The position numbers and the translations under genes are program-made. Below are positions 18,393 through 27,256 of a DNA stretch of 64,000 nt, in pieces. The notes below the pieces were generated by a model that saw only the letters and a program-made list of their open reading frames with translations, searched no databases and was not told the DNA's origin. The stretch's first letter is position 1. Every line of letters starts with the position of its first letter. The DNA is from an uncultured Azospirillum sp. (GTDB lineage Bacteria > Pseudomonadota > Alphaproteobacteria > RF32 > CAG-239), in assembly GCA_947301965.1 (NCBI GenBank), contig CAMYUM010000001.1:1-64000 (forward strand), read 5' to 3'.

Positions 18393-19688
18393 ATGTTAAA
18401 AAAACTGATGATTTTTGCTTTAACTTTTAATCTTTTGTTTGCGTCAGGCTGTGTGACCGCAGCGGACAAACAGACCGCTCAATCAAAGGAAGAAACGTTT
18501 GATACATACGAAATGTTAAATCTCTTCGGCGAGGTTATGGAGAGAACAAAAGTTTCTTATGTGGAAGAGGTAAGTGACCAAAAGTTATTGGAATCGGCGA
18601 TGAACGGCATGCTGTCGTCTTTGGATCCGCATTCGAGTTTTTTGGATGCAAAAAGTTTTAAGTATTTGAACGAGCAGACACAGGGCAAATTCGGCGGATT
18701 GGGAATTGAAGTTACAATGGAAAACGGCGTGGTCAAAGTTGTATCACCGATTGATGACACGCCGGCATTCAGAGCAGGATTGCAACCCGGAGATTATATT
18801 ATTTCTCTCGACGGAACTCCGGTTATCGGTATGACTCTGAATGAAGCCGTTGATAAAATGCGCGGCAAACCCGGCACGAAAATTAAGTTGACAATTCGCC
18901 GCAACAGCGAAAAACCGTTTGATGTTGTTTTGAAACGTGAAGAAATAAAAATTCAGTCAATAAAGAGTGATATAAAAGCCGATGATATTGCTTATATTCG
19001 TATTTCTTCGTTCAGCGAAGATGCAGATAAAACTATAGAAAAAGAAATCGCAAAGATGCAGAAGAAAACCGAAAACGGCATTAAGGGCGTTATTTTAGAT
19101 GTTCGTAACAATCCGGGCGGTTTGTTGGATCAGGCTGTAGCTGTATCGGACTTATTCCTGAATGAAGGAGAAATTGTTTCTACTCGCGCTCGTAATGAGG
19201 AAGACACATTAAAGTACACTGCAACAAAAGGCGATATTGTTGACGGATTGCCGGTTGTGGTTATGATTAATGACGGCTCGGCCTCGGCTTCGGAAATTGT
19301 TGCCGGCGCATTGCAGGACCACAAACGTGCGGTTATTTTGGGCGAAAAATCGTTCGGCAAAGGTTCGGTTCAAAGCGTTATTCCGTTTGGCAAATACGGA
19401 GCCATTCGTTTGACCACCGCTCGCTATTATACCCCGTCAGGACGTTCTATTCAGGCAAAGGGAATCGAGCCGGATATTGAGGTTAAACCGGCCAAGGTTG
19501 AAGAAATCAACACCGACGGTTTGACCATCAGCGAGGCTGAGCTGAAGAACGCTCTGAAAAACGAAACAGCCGAAAACAAAAAAGACGATAAAAATAATAA
19601 TTCGCAAGACGAGGAGCTGAAGAAAGATTATCAATTGCTGAGAGCTGTTGATACTATAAGAGCCTTGAGTATTTATAACAAACGATAG
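18393..19688 (+). CDS. ctpA: Carboxy-terminal processing protease (S41 family, CtpA)
   Basis: CtpA proteases cleave the C-termini of exported proteins and help control peptidoglycan hydrolases. The 431-residue protein has an N-terminal signal sequence (LMIFALTFNLLFASGC, where a lipoprotein Cys is possible but the lipobox is weak), a PDZ domain (VVSPIDDTPAFRAGLQPGDYIISLDG, about 118-190), and the S41 catalytic region with GSASASEIVAGAL (catalytic Ser) and GEKSFGKGSVQ (catalytic Lys). A charged tail follows. The next gene, rppH, starts 9 bases after its stop, so they are probably co-transcribed. Confidence 0.95.
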   Translation: MLKKLMIFALTFNLLFASGCVTAADKQTAQSKEETFDTYEMLNLFGEVMERTKVSYVEEVSDQKLLESAMNGMLSSLDPHSSFLDAKSFKYLNEQTQGKFGGLGIEVTMENGVVKVVSPIDDTPAFRAGLQPGDYIISLDGTPVIGMTLNEAVDKMRGKPGTKIKLTIRRNSEKPFDVVLKREEIKIQSIKSDIKADDIAYIRISSFSEDADKTIEKEIAKMQKKTENGIKGVILDVRNNPGGLLDQAVAVSDLFLNEGEIVSTRARNEEDTLKYTATKGDIVDGLPVVVMINDGSASASEIVAGALQDHKRAVILGEKSFGKGSVQSVIPFGKYGAIRLTTARYYTPSGRSIQAKGIEPDIEVKPAKVEEINTDGLTISEAELKNALKNETAENKKDDKNNNSQDEELKKDYQLLRAVDTIRALSIYNKR

Positions 19689-19697
19689 CGATTTCAG

Positions 19698-20156
19698 ATG
19701 GGCGATTTGTACAGACGTAATGTGGGTATTGTTCTTTGCAACAGCAATAATCTGGTGCTGTGGTGCGAAAGAAAAGATTTGCGCGGACAATGGCAATTTC
19801 CACAAGGCGGAATCGAAAACGGAGAGTTGTTTGTTGATGCCGCCAAAAGAGAACTGCGGGAGGAAACTTCTGTCGTTTCCGTGGAACTTGTAGCAACAAT
19901 TGACGCCCCTTTAAAATACGATTTTCCGCCCAAAATTGCGGCTCGTTTTAATAAAAAAGGACAGGCGATGAACTGGGTTTTATTCCGTTTTGTCGGCGAC
20001 GAATCGGAAATCAATTTAAAAACTTCAGAGCCTGAATTTCGGAGCTGGAAATGGGTAGATATTGACGAAGCGCCAAAAAAGATTGTAGAATTCAAGAAGG
20101 TCGTTTATTCAAAAATGGTAGAAATATTCAGACCATATCTTAAAAAGGATTTGTAA
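19698..20156 (+). CDS. rppH: RNA pyrophosphohydrolase RppH
   Basis: RppH removes pyrophosphate from the 5' end of mRNAs and so starts their decay. The 152-residue protein has YRRNVGIVLCN at the start, the WQFPQGGIENGE motif and a complete Nudix box (G-x5-E-x7-REL-x-EE-x-S), plus the family segment W(V/K)WVD near the C-terminus. It follows ctpA closely, and its TAA stop overlaps the ATG of the next gene by one base. Confidence 0.93.
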   Translation: MGDLYRRNVGIVLCNSNNLVLWCERKDLRGQWQFPQGGIENGELFVDAAKRELREETSVVSVELVATIDAPLKYDFPPKIAARFNKKGQAMNWVLFRFVGDESEINLKTSEPEFRSWKWVDIDEAPKKIVEFKKVVYSKMVEIFRPYLKKDL

Positions 20157-20905
20157 TGGATCAAAACGATATTCAAAATTTGGTGGAACAAGCTCTCACA
20201 TGCACAATTGTATGCGATGTCGAGCTGTATCCCAATCAAATTGATGCGTTGCAAAACTTAAGCGATTATTGCGTAAGATTGGTGTTGCAAACACCGGAAG
20301 TTATGCGCGAGCCGCTCAAAATCATCTACAAAAGTAACGAGGAATTTAAGCTTGCTTTAGTTGCTTTTTGCTTGTGTCAGTCGCTGACAAACCCAAGAAG
20401 AAAAGTAAAAGAAAATAAGGAATTTTTTGAAAAAAACATTACCGTTTATCATCATTCCAATAACGTTAAAGAAGTTAGGTTTGGCGAAATTGATCCTTTT
20501 AATGTGCGAGAAGCAATCAGCTGGGATATTGTCGAAGATTGGAAACTCTATCGTGACAACGAGTGTGGCGGAATTAAGGCGCTGGTTGATGAAAAAACAA
20601 AACTCACCGGTCTTGATACCTACCAACGAGGCGGTGATCCGTTGTACGAATTTGCTCGTTTTCATCGCAAGTTTACGGAAAAAGAAAATCGAATTGCAGA
20701 ACAAAGCAGGATTGAGGCGCAAAACGCTTTCCGTAATGCGGTGGTGCAATCTGTTGCGACAGAAGTGGCAAAACAACAATTATCGCAAGGTAAGAACCCG
20801 ATGGACATTATTAATTCTCTCTTGGGACAGGAAGACAGGCTGCAAATCGGGTCAAAAAAACAAAAAACTCCGCGATTAACCCATAAACGGAAGAACAAAA
20901 AATAA
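20156..20905 (+). CDS. Hypothetical protein, unrecognised
   Basis: I do not recognise this 249-residue protein. It has no signal peptide or membrane helix. The N-terminal half looks globular and mostly helical (LYPNQIDALQNLSDYCVRLVLQTPEVMREPLKII), the middle contains DPFNVREAISWDIVEDW, and the C-terminal 70 residues are helical and end in a very basic tail (PRLTHKRKNKK) that could bind nucleic acid. Its start overlaps the rppH stop by one base (TAATG), so it is translationally coupled to rppH and may act with it in RNA metabolism; that link is inference from position only. Confidence 0.5.
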   Translation: MDQNDIQNLVEQALTCTIVCDVELYPNQIDALQNLSDYCVRLVLQTPEVMREPLKIIYKSNEEFKLALVAFCLCQSLTNPRRKVKENKEFFEKNITVYHHSNNVKEVRFGEIDPFNVREAISWDIVEDWKLYRDNECGGIKALVDEKTKLTGLDTYQRGGDPLYEFARFHRKFTEKENRIAEQSRIEAQNAFRNAVVQSVATEVAKQQLSQGKNPMDIINSLLGQEDRLQIGSKKQKTPRLTHKRKNKK

Positions 20906-20937
20906 AAAAAACACCCGCGCTTTGCGGGTGTTTTTTT
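20904..20937. terminator. Bidirectional terminator between the rppH operon and secB
   Basis: A GC-rich stem (ACACCCGC / GCGGGTGT) with a short GCTTT-type loop is flanked by seven A residues on the left and seven T residues on the right, so it can stop transcription from both converging sides. Confidence 0.9.
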
Positions 20938-20948
20938 ATTGCTTTCGA

Positions 20949-21398
20949 TTATGCGTCTTTTTTGGTTGCTTCGGCTTGCTTGCGGCTCATATACATAGCT
21001 CCGAAATCGATCGGATTTAGCATAAACGGAGGCAAACCTCCTTCGCACAGACACTGAGTAACCACGTTGCGCGCATACGGGAAAATCAGACGCGGCAGTT
21101 CTACCATCAATACCGGCTCCAAATGCTCTTCGGGAACGTTGACTTCGGCATATGCCATATAAGAAAGTTCCAAAACAAACAGGGTTTTTTCTTCAACTTT
21201 TCCGGTCATGGATATATCAAGTTGCGAGGTATATAAATTGTTACCTTTGGGGTCGGTTTTTACATCAATGTGTACATCCATTTTCGGCGCAGTTTTAATT
21301 TCGGCAAAAATTTCCGGCGCATGGGGAATTTCCAAAGACAAATCTTTGATAAACTGTCCGTGAATCGCTATCGCCGGTTTTACAGATTGTTCATCCAT
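20949..21398 (-). CDS. secB: Protein-export chaperone SecB
   Basis: SecB keeps preproteins unfolded and delivers them to SecA. The 149-residue protein shows QFIKDLSLEIPHAP at the start, LDISMTGKVEEKTLFVLELSYMA in the middle, and YARNVVTQCLCEGGLPPFMLNPIDF near the end, all diagnostic. The ribosome site AAGGAGAG precedes the ATG. It is transcribed divergently from the timA-mltA-smr operon, an arrangement conserved in alphaproteobacteria. Confidence 0.97.
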   Translation of the reverse strand: MDEQSVKPAIAIHGQFIKDLSLEIPHAPEIFAEIKTAPKMDVHIDVKTDPKGNNLYTSQLDISMTGKVEEKTLFVLELSYMAYAEVNVPEEHLEPVLMVELPRLIFPYARNVVTQCLCEGGLPPFMLNPIDFGAMYMSRKQAEATKKDA

Positions 21399-21527
21399 TT
21401 ATACTCTCCTTATTCTTTGTTTGGTTAGAGTATAATAAATATTTTTTACAGGTCAAACAAATAGGTTGATAATATTAACATTTTAGCTATATTATAGGCA
21501 AATAAGGCTTTTAATGAAGAGGTAATG

Positions 21528-22181
21528 ATGGCGTTAGATATTATAATTCTGTTGCTTGTTGTGGTGGTCGTTTTCCAAAAGCTGTGGAGCGTTTTGGGAA
21601 CAAAACCCACAGAAACACGTCCGATAAGCAAAGAAAGTGCAGAAAAAATCTTTGATATTCTGATGAAAGAAAACTTAAGGCATTCACAGAAAAACACGGT
21701 TGACGGCGGAGAGTTGAATGCCGAATCAAATTCCGAACTGAGCGAGACGGAAAAAGTTTTGCGCCAGATTCCGAAATTTAACCAGGAATCGTTTTTAAAC
21801 GGAGCAAAGCGGGCTTTTGAAATAATCATTACTTCGTTTGCCAACGGAGATACGGCAACTCTTAAAACTTTGGTCGGAAAAAATTTGGTTAAAAAGTTTG
21901 ATGAAATTATAAAACAGCGCAAAGCTGACGGCATCAGCGCCGAAACCGATTTTGTCGGCTTTAATTCGGCCGAAATAATCAATGCAAAAATCGACAACAA
22001 AAGCAATGCACAAATTGCCGTGCGTTTTGTAAGCGAACAAGCTAATGTGCTGAAAGATGCCAAAGGTAATGTGATTGAAGGAGATGAAAATTTTATTCAG
22101 TCGATTACCGATGTTTGGACTTTTGAAAGAAGCATTAACGCAACCTCCCCTAACTGGCTTTTGGTATCTACAAAAAAATGA
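21528..22181 (+). CDS. Tim44/TimA-family membrane protein
   Basis: The 217-residue protein has one N-terminal membrane segment (IIILLLVVVVVFQKLW) and a C-terminal Tim44-like domain (FLNGAKRAFEIIITSFANGDTATLKTLV, then DVWTFERS and NWLLVSTKK). This is the bacterial counterpart of the mitochondrial inner-membrane import factor Tim44; in alphaproteobacteria it is called TimA and is thought to work at the inner membrane. I choose the ATG at 21528 because the GAAGAGG ribosome site is too close to the ATG at 21525. It overlaps mltA by 4 bases and is divergent from secB. Confidence 0.85.
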   Translation: MALDIIILLLVVVVVFQKLWSVLGTKPTETRPISKESAEKIFDILMKENLRHSQKNTVDGGELNAESNSELSETEKVLRQIPKFNQESFLNGAKRAFEIIITSFANGDTATLKTLVGKNLVKKFDEIIKQRKADGISAETDFVGFNSAEIINAKIDNKSNAQIAVRFVSEQANVLKDAKGNVIEGDENFIQSITDVWTFERSINATSPNWLLVSTKK

Positions 22182-23353
22182 AAAACTTAGCTGTACTATT
22201 CTTGGTTTTTTTGCTGACCGCATGCCCACAGAAAAAAGATAATCGGCCTGATGAGTTGTCAGTTGTGTCAGGAGCAAAACCTGAACTGCAAGCCGCCGCG
22301 TTTGATGAACTTGAGGGGTGGAAAAACGATAATATTGCGGAAATGTATGTAACTTTGCAAAAAAATTGCCAAAGAATCGCGAGTATAAAAACAGATTGGC
22401 TGGGAAACAGCGCCATAAAAGTTGATACGAAACTGTATCAAAAAATTTGTGAGAAATTTGAAAAACAAACATTTGCCAACGATGATGATTTGCGAGTTTT
22501 TCTGGAGCAGAATTTTAATCCGTTTTTAGTATTAAACGACGGAGATGCGGACGGAAAATTTACGTCGTATTACGAATCACAAATAAACGCTTCTTTTCAT
22601 AAACACGGAAAATATAAATATCCCGTTTACGGCGTACCCAACGATTTGGTAGAAATTAATCTTAAAGATTTTGACGAATCGTTACCTAATAAGCGCCTGG
22701 TCGGAAGAATTACCAAAAAGAAAGTTGTTCCCTATTTTGACAGAGAAGCCATTGAAACCAGCGGGGCATCCGCACCGGTTTTGATGTATGCCGACAGCCT
22801 TGTAGATGTCCATGTTATGCAAATTCAGGGGTCGGCAGTAGCAATAATGGACAACGGCAAAAAAGTTCGCGTAGGTTATGCTGACAACAACGGTTTGCCG
22901 TTTAAGGGAATCGGCAGCATCCTGTTGGAAAATAAAGAACTGTCCGCAGGCAAGGCAAATATGATTGAAATAAAAAAATGGCTAAACGAAAATCCTGAAA
23001 AAGCAAAAAAATATATGCACCAAAATCGCCGCTATATTTTTCATCGAATTATAAAAGAAAGCGGTCCCGTAGGCGCCTTCGGAATACCCTTGCAGGCAGG
23101 GAGAAGTTTGGCGGTTGATCGCGACATTATCCCGCTAGGAAGCTTGATGTGGCTTGTTACGACAAAGCCTGACGGCGAACCTATTAACAAACTGGTGGCG
23201 GCGCAGGATATCGGTAGCGCCATTAAAGGCGTGGTCAGAGGCGATTATTTTTGGGGAAGCGGCGGTGATGAAGTTTTGGCGCAAGCCGGCAGTATGAATT
23301 CCGTCGGAAAATATTTTATTTTATTGCCTAAAGGACAGCGCGATGGTCTTTAA
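22178..23353 (+). CDS. mltA: Membrane-bound lytic murein transglycosylase A
   Basis: MltA cleaves peptidoglycan glycan strands to form 1,6-anhydro-MurNAc ends. The 391-residue protein starts with a lipoprotein signal (FLVFLLTAC, lipobox LTAC). It contains GKFTSYYES, the ALMYADSLVDVHVMQIQGSA-type core (MYADSLVDVHVMQIQGS) and the double-psi barrel segment with VAAQDIGSAIKG and DYFWGSG, where Asp is catalytic. It overlaps timA by 4 bases and smr by 11 bases, so the three genes are tightly coupled. Confidence 0.93.
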   Translation: MKNLAVLFLVFLLTACPQKKDNRPDELSVVSGAKPELQAAAFDELEGWKNDNIAEMYVTLQKNCQRIASIKTDWLGNSAIKVDTKLYQKICEKFEKQTFANDDDLRVFLEQNFNPFLVLNDGDADGKFTSYYESQINASFHKHGKYKYPVYGVPNDLVEINLKDFDESLPNKRLVGRITKKKVVPYFDREAIETSGASAPVLMYADSLVDVHVMQIQGSAVAIMDNGKKVRVGYADNNGLPFKGIGSILLENKELSAGKANMIEIKKWLNENPEKAKKYMHQNRRYIFHRIIKESGPVGAFGIPLQAGRSLAVDRDIIPLGSLMWLVTTKPDGEPINKLVAAQDIGSAIKGVVRGDYFWGSGGDEVLAQAGSMNSVGKYFILLPKGQRDGL

Positions 23354-23867
23354 TGACGACGAATCGTGGATTGCGGCAACCAAAGGGGTGTCTCCTTTGA
23401 AAAAAACACCGCGTGATAACAGCAGAAAAACAAAAGAGCTGTCTGTTACTCCGAAAATATCCGCAAACACCGTTTATCACGGCAATCGTCTTGATGATTT
23501 GGAGTTCGGGAAAACAGATAATATCGATGCCAATACGGCAAAAAAATTTAAGGACGGAAGTTTTCGAATCGAGGAAGAACTAGATTTGCACGGTTGCACG
23601 GAAAATGCAGCTTTTGAAAAAGTAATAAGTTTTGTAAAAAACGCTTATATCCGCGGCAAAAGGTGTGTTGCAATTATTACCGGAAAAGGTCTGCATGTTG
23701 AAAATGAAGATGAAATTTTTCAAACACGCGGGGTGCTCAAAGAGCGCGTTCCGCAATGGCTTAATCTGCCGGAAATTCGTCCGTTTATTTTAGCAATAAA
23801 CCACCCGCAAGCCAAAGACGGCGGAAGCGGCGTAATCAAAATTTTGATAAGAAGAAAACGTGTTTAA
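23343..23867 (+). CDS. Smr-domain protein
   Basis: The 174-residue protein has an unstructured basic N-terminus and a C-terminal Smr (small MutS-related) domain with the LDLHGCT motif, the TGKGLH motif and GVIKILIRR at the end. Smr domains are nucleases or nucleic-acid binding domains; bacterial stand-alone members act on DNA repair or on mRNA of collided ribosomes. The exact role here is unknown. It follows mltA with an 11-base overlap, and its stop overlaps the stop of the convergent J-domain gene by 4 bases. Confidence 0.88.
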   Translation: MVFNDDESWIAATKGVSPLKKTPRDNSRKTKELSVTPKISANTVYHGNRLDDLEFGKTDNIDANTAKKFKDGSFRIEEELDLHGCTENAAFEKVISFVKNAYIRGKRCVAIITGKGLHVENEDEIFQTRGVLKERVPQWLNLPEIRPFILAINHPQAKDGGSGVIKILIRRKRV

Positions 23868-24412
23868 GAAAGTTCTTTAAGAAGTTCCTGATACGCTATT
23901 GTCAGGCGTTTGAATTTTTCTTCGGCATCTTTGTCGCCGCCGTTAACATCGGGGTGATATTTTTTAACCAGTTTTTTATATTGCTTTTTAAGCAAAGGAA
24001 TCGTTATTTCTTCTTCGGATATTTCCATAATGTTCAAAAAATCATCATGCATCGGAGAGGTCGGACGACGCGGTTTGTAGTCGTCAGAATAGGTATTAAA
24101 AAAGTCAAACTCTTTTGCAAAATCATATCCGAATTGATATTTCACGCGCGACTTAAACGAGCCGAAATGCATACGAGAATTGTTTTTCTTTTCCGTCTCT
24201 TCGTTAAATTCGCCATCATAATAGTTCCACTTGGCGTTATAGGCTTGGACGTGTTCAAGACAAAACCAGTAATATTCTTTTAATGAGCGGTCTTTGGGGG
24301 CGCGAAATTCTCCGGCTTTGTTGCAACCGGGAAAATCACACTTGCAGCCCCTGCTCTCTCGCTGAGGGTTATAATATTTGCTTCTTACGCCGTTTTTTAC
24401 ACGTTTTATCAT
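23864..24412 (-). CDS. J-domain (DnaJ-like) protein
   Basis: The 182-residue protein has its J domain at the C-terminus (about 125-182) with the essential HPD motif in [18 protein letters not shown]. The N-terminal part carries several Cys residues ([25 protein letters not shown]) that could bind a metal. This layout is a known short alphaproteobacterial family, distinct from DnaJ. It would stimulate the ATPase of a DnaK-type chaperone for an unknown client. Confidence 0.85.
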   Translation of the reverse strand: MIKRVKNGVRSKYYNPQRESRGCKCDFPGCNKAGEFRAPKDRSLKEYYWFCLEHVQAYNAKWNYYDGEFNEETEKKNNSRMHFGSFKSRVKYQFGYDFAKEFDFFNTYSDDYKPRRPTSPMHDDFLNIMEISEEEITIPLLKKQYKKLVKKYHPDVNGGDKDAEEKFKRLTIAYQELLKELS

Positions 24413-24512
24413 TTGTTGTTATTTTTTTTCTTTTTTTAGTTGTGTTACATATTATTTTAATATACTCTTTATCTGAAGTTATGGCAATAGTGTTGTGATA
24501 AAGGTTTCTAAA

Positions 24513-24809
24513 ATGACCAAACTACTCAATAAGGTTTTATTTATCAATAACCGTCGAACAAGTATGCGTTTGTGTTCAACCGAATGGCAGTTGCTTGATT
24601 TGATTTGCACCAAAGAACACATATCAAGAAACGATTTTTTGGAAATTATGGAAAACAGCAACCATTGCGGGCTAGGTCTTACGTATTATACGCGGCTTTT
24701 TATCATGCTATATTTTTACAACAAATCATCTTTGGGCAACATCAAAACCCGACGACACGGGATAGGAAGCAAGTCGTTTATAAACGAAGTTGTTACAACA
24801 ATCCAATAA
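24513..24809 (+). CDS. Ribbon-helix-helix domain protein
   Basis: The 98-residue protein has a typical ribbon-helix-helix (RHH_4-like) sequence, INNRRTSMRLCSTEWQLLDLICTKEHISRNDFLEIM, in which the strand RRTSMRL would form the DNA-contacting ribbon. Such proteins are usually small DNA-binding regulators; the target is not known. The ATG at 24513 is chosen because AAAGG lies 8 bases upstream; an in-frame earlier start at 24495 is less likely. mutM follows about 57 bases downstream. Confidence 0.65.
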   Translation: MTKLLNKVLFINNRRTSMRLCSTEWQLLDLICTKEHISRNDFLEIMENSNHCGLGLTYYTRLFIMLYFYNKSSLGNIKTRRHGIGSKSFINEVVTTIQ

Positions 24810-24866
24810 GTAATTGCAAAAAAAACTCTATATTTTATACTGGTCGATGATTGGGAGATGTTAGAT

Positions 24867-25706
24867 ATGCCTGAATTGCCCGAAGTCGAAACAGTAAAAA
24901 ACGGAATTGAAAAGTTTATCGGAAACGCAACCATCGTTGACGTAAACATACGTAATCGCAATTTCCGCGAGATTGTGCCGGCAGATACGGAATCGAAAAT
25001 CAAGGGAACAAAAATCAAAAAATATCGTCGTATCGGCAAATATATCGTAATTGATTTAAGCAATAATTATTCGATTGTTTGGCATTTGGGAATGAGCGGA
25101 AAGATAAAAACCTTTTCTGAAAAACCAACGGCTCCGGAAAAGCATGACCACATCGTATTGAGTACAAACCATGGATGTTTAGTATATAACGATCCGCGCA
25201 GGTTCGGACTGTTTTCATACGCAAAAACCAATCAATTGCTCATGTTTAGGGGATTGCAAAAAATGGGGAAAGACCCTTTTGATGCAAGTTTGAACGAAAA
25301 ATATTTGTTTGAGCATTTAAAAAACAAAAAAATCCCGATAAAACCGGCGTTGCTCGACCAATCAATAATTAACGGAATTGGCAATATATATGCTTCGGAA
25401 ATATTATATGCATCAAAAATTTCACCATTGCGTCCGGCAAACAAAATTTCAATAAAAGAGTGTAAAGAAATTATTTGTAACACTCGCGCCGTGTTGCAAA
25501 AAGCGATTGATAACGGCGGTTCGACTTTGAGAGATTATCATAAACCCGACGGAAGTTTGGGATATTTTCAAAACCTGCATTGCGTATATAACAAGACAGG
25601 AGAAAAATGTCCAAACTGTAAATGCAATATAAAAAATACCGGCGGAATCCGCAAAACGATTCAGGCCGGGCGGTCAACTTTTTATTGTCCGACTTTACAG
25701 AAGTGA
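24867..25706 (+). CDS. mutM: Formamidopyrimidine-DNA glycosylase (Fpg/MutM)
   Basis: MutM excises 8-oxoguanine and other oxidised purines and nicks the abasic site. The start at 24867 gives MPELPEVE, so the catalytic N-terminal Pro is exposed after Met removal; the ATG nine bases upstream would block it. The 279-residue protein has RRIGKYI, the H2TH segment (DQSIINGIGNIYASEILY) and a C-terminal zinc-finger region. That finger is odd: it starts CPNCKC, has an insertion of several residues, and ends FYCPTLQK, so the normal fourth Cys is Leu. The rest looks intact. A small secreted-protein gene follows 6 bases downstream. Confidence 0.93.
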   Translation: MPELPEVETVKNGIEKFIGNATIVDVNIRNRNFREIVPADTESKIKGTKIKKYRRIGKYIVIDLSNNYSIVWHLGMSGKIKTFSEKPTAPEKHDHIVLSTNHGCLVYNDPRRFGLFSYAKTNQLLMFRGLQKMGKDPFDASLNEKYLFEHLKNKKIPIKPALLDQSIINGIGNIYASEILYASKISPLRPANKISIKECKEIICNTRAVLQKAIDNGGSTLRDYHKPDGSLGYFQNLHCVYNKTGEKCPNCKCNIKNTGGIRKTIQAGRSTFYCPTLQK

Positions 25707-25712
25707 GGAAAC

Positions 25713-26075
25713 ATGAAAATATTAAGCACATTATTTTTAGCATTGTTTTTGGTAGTGCCGGAAGCGTTCGGCGCAGAGTTTGTTGACGGAATGGACGACA
25801 TTCCGCTTCCGGAGGGAATGTTGCAAATTCACAGCGCAAGCATTTCTTTCGGTAACGACGAAAGCCGTTTTAACGAGGCTTATATAAGCTCCAAAAAGGC
25901 AACGTTTGCAAAAGTCGCGGAGTTTTATAATAATACTTTGCCGCAATTGGGGTGGAATTTTGTTGGCAAAAAAGAAAACTCTTTACATTTTGAACGCGAT
26001 ATGGAAATTTTGGATATAGTATTAGAAAAAAGCAAACCGCTTCTGGTAAGAATGACATTAAAAAGCAAAGATTAG
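25713..26075 (+). CDS. Small secreted protein, unrecognised
   Basis: This 120-residue protein has a clear signal peptide (ILSTLFLALFLVVPEAFGAEF, with cleavage likely after FGA). The mature part (about 98 residues) has FVDGMDDIPLPEGM, AKVAEFYNNTLPQLGWNFVGKKENSLHFERD and a basic end. I cannot name the family; the EFYNNTLPQLGW segment resembles small periplasmic or lipoprotein domains in other Proteobacteria that are of unknown function. It starts 6 bases after mutM and ends 9 bases before the enoyl-CoA hydratase, so it is in the same operon. Confidence 0.6.
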   Translation: MKILSTLFLALFLVVPEAFGAEFVDGMDDIPLPEGMLQIHSASISFGNDESRFNEAYISSKKATFAKVAEFYNNTLPQLGWNFVGKKENSLHFERDMEILDIVLEKSKPLLVRMTLKSKD

Positions 26076-26084
26076 GATATGGTC

Positions 26085-26831
26085 ATGACAGATATTAAAG
26101 TTGAGAAAAAAAATCGAATCGGACTTGTAACATTGTTAAGCGACAATGATTTGAATTTTATTGATGCGGACGCATTAAAGAATCTTGCCGCAAAAATGGC
26201 GTTGCTTGATAACGATGATTCAATACGCGTTATTGTGTTGCGCGGGTCAGAAAAAGCTTTTTCGTCCGGAATCAACGCAACGGATTTTGTTAAAACCGTC
26301 AACACCGCAACGCTTAATGATATGATTGATAACTTTGATAAAATTGCCGATATAAAAAAGCCGGTGATTTCCGAGATTTCCGGTTATGCCATAGGACTCG
26401 GACTGGAGTTGGCTTTGGCCGGAGACATTATTTTTTGCTCGGACAACACATGGTTTGCCGTGCCTGACTTAAGTCTCGGAACGGTTCCCGGTTTCGGAGC
26501 AACACAGCGGTTGACCAAGGCTGTCGGCAAAGCAAAGGCTATGGAAATGATTTTATCCGGACGCGCAATGAATGCTTCAGAAGCTGACAGAATCGGACTT
26601 ATAAGCCGTATTATTCCTCTGATGTATTTGCATGATGAAACAATGAAAGCAGCAGAAATCATTGCCTCAATGCCGGAAGTTGCTACAAATACGTCAAAAG
26701 AGTTGATTAAAACCGCCGTCGGAAACACCGATTTGGAAGAAGGGCTTGATATCGAAAAACAGGTTTATAAGACCGCTCTTGAGTCTGATGAATACAAAAT
26801 CAATCTCGAAAAAATGTTAGAAAAAAAATAA
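26085..26831 (+). CDS. Enoyl-CoA hydratase/isomerase family protein
   Basis: The 248-residue protein belongs to the crotonase fold. It has the oxyanion-hole segments FSSGINATDF and SGYAIGLGLELALAGDI and the family stretch VPDLSLGTVPGFGATQRLTKAVG. In canonical hydratases the two catalytic Glu residues sit in the QPE and MEM motifs. Here the first is Asp (VPD) and the second is present (AMEM), so activity may differ from fatty-acid hydratase. The ATG at 26085 has AGGA at good spacing; another ATG six bases upstream is too close to it. Its place between mutM and rpsT is conserved near dnaA in many alphaproteobacteria. Confidence 0.88.
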   Translation: MTDIKVEKKNRIGLVTLLSDNDLNFIDADALKNLAAKMALLDNDDSIRVIVLRGSEKAFSSGINATDFVKTVNTATLNDMIDNFDKIADIKKPVISEISGYAIGLGLELALAGDIIFCSDNTWFAVPDLSLGTVPGFGATQRLTKAVGKAKAMEMILSGRAMNASEADRIGLISRIIPLMYLHDETMKAAEIIASMPEVATNTSKELIKTAVGNTDLEEGLDIEKQVYKTALESDEYKINLEKMLEKK

Positions 26832-26857
26832 AAACCGCATTTTTGCAAAAAATTGTG

Positions 26858-26886
26858 TTGACTTCACAGCTTATAAGAGTTTATAA
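26858..26886 (+). promoter_or_regulatory. Sigma-70-type promoter for rpsT
   Basis: TTGACT (26858-26863) and TTATAA (26881-26886) are separated by 17 bases, ending about 50 bases before the rpsT start codon. Confidence 0.6.
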
Positions 26887-26936
26887 AGCATATCAGAAAA
26901 TTTTTTAATTAACGTAATTTTAAGGAATAAAGAAAA

Positions 26937-27197
26937 ATGGCCAATCATAAATCGGCAAAAACAAGAATCAGAAGAAACAGCAAGCGCGCTATGATTAACG
27001 GCGCCCGCAGAAGCAGAGTTCGCACCTTTGTAAAGAAGGTTGAAGCTGCCGTTGCAGCTAAAGACAAGGCTTTGGCTCAGACCGCTTTTGTTACCGCAGA
27101 ATCTGAGTTGATGAAAGCCGTAAATAAAGGTGTTATGCACCGCAATACCGTATCGAGAACAATTTCTCGTCTGTCGGCAAAAATTAAAGCTCTTTAA
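26937..27197 (+). CDS. rpsT: 30S ribosomal protein S20
   Basis: S20 binds 16S rRNA and stabilises the 30S subunit. The 86-residue protein starts [17 protein letters not shown], typical of S20, is highly basic and mostly helical, and ends [22 protein letters not shown] strong AAGGA ribosome site lies 8 bases upstream. It has its own promoter and a terminator-like hairpin after it. Confidence 0.97.
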   Translation: MANHKSAKTRIRRNSKRAMINGARRSRVRTFVKKVEAAVAAKDKALAQTAFVTAESELMKAVNKGVMHRNTVSRTISRLSAKIKAL

Positions 27198-27219
27198 TTT
27201 AAAAATATTTTTAGCAATC

Positions 27220-27256
27220 AAATCACTACTCGTTGAATCGGGTCGGTGATTTTTTG
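27220..27256 (+). terminator. Terminator-like hairpin after rpsT
   Basis: AATCACTACTCG pairs with CGGGTCGGTGATT with one bulged base and two G-T pairs, and six T residues follow. It sits 23 bases after the rpsT stop and upstream of dnaA. Confidence 0.6.
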
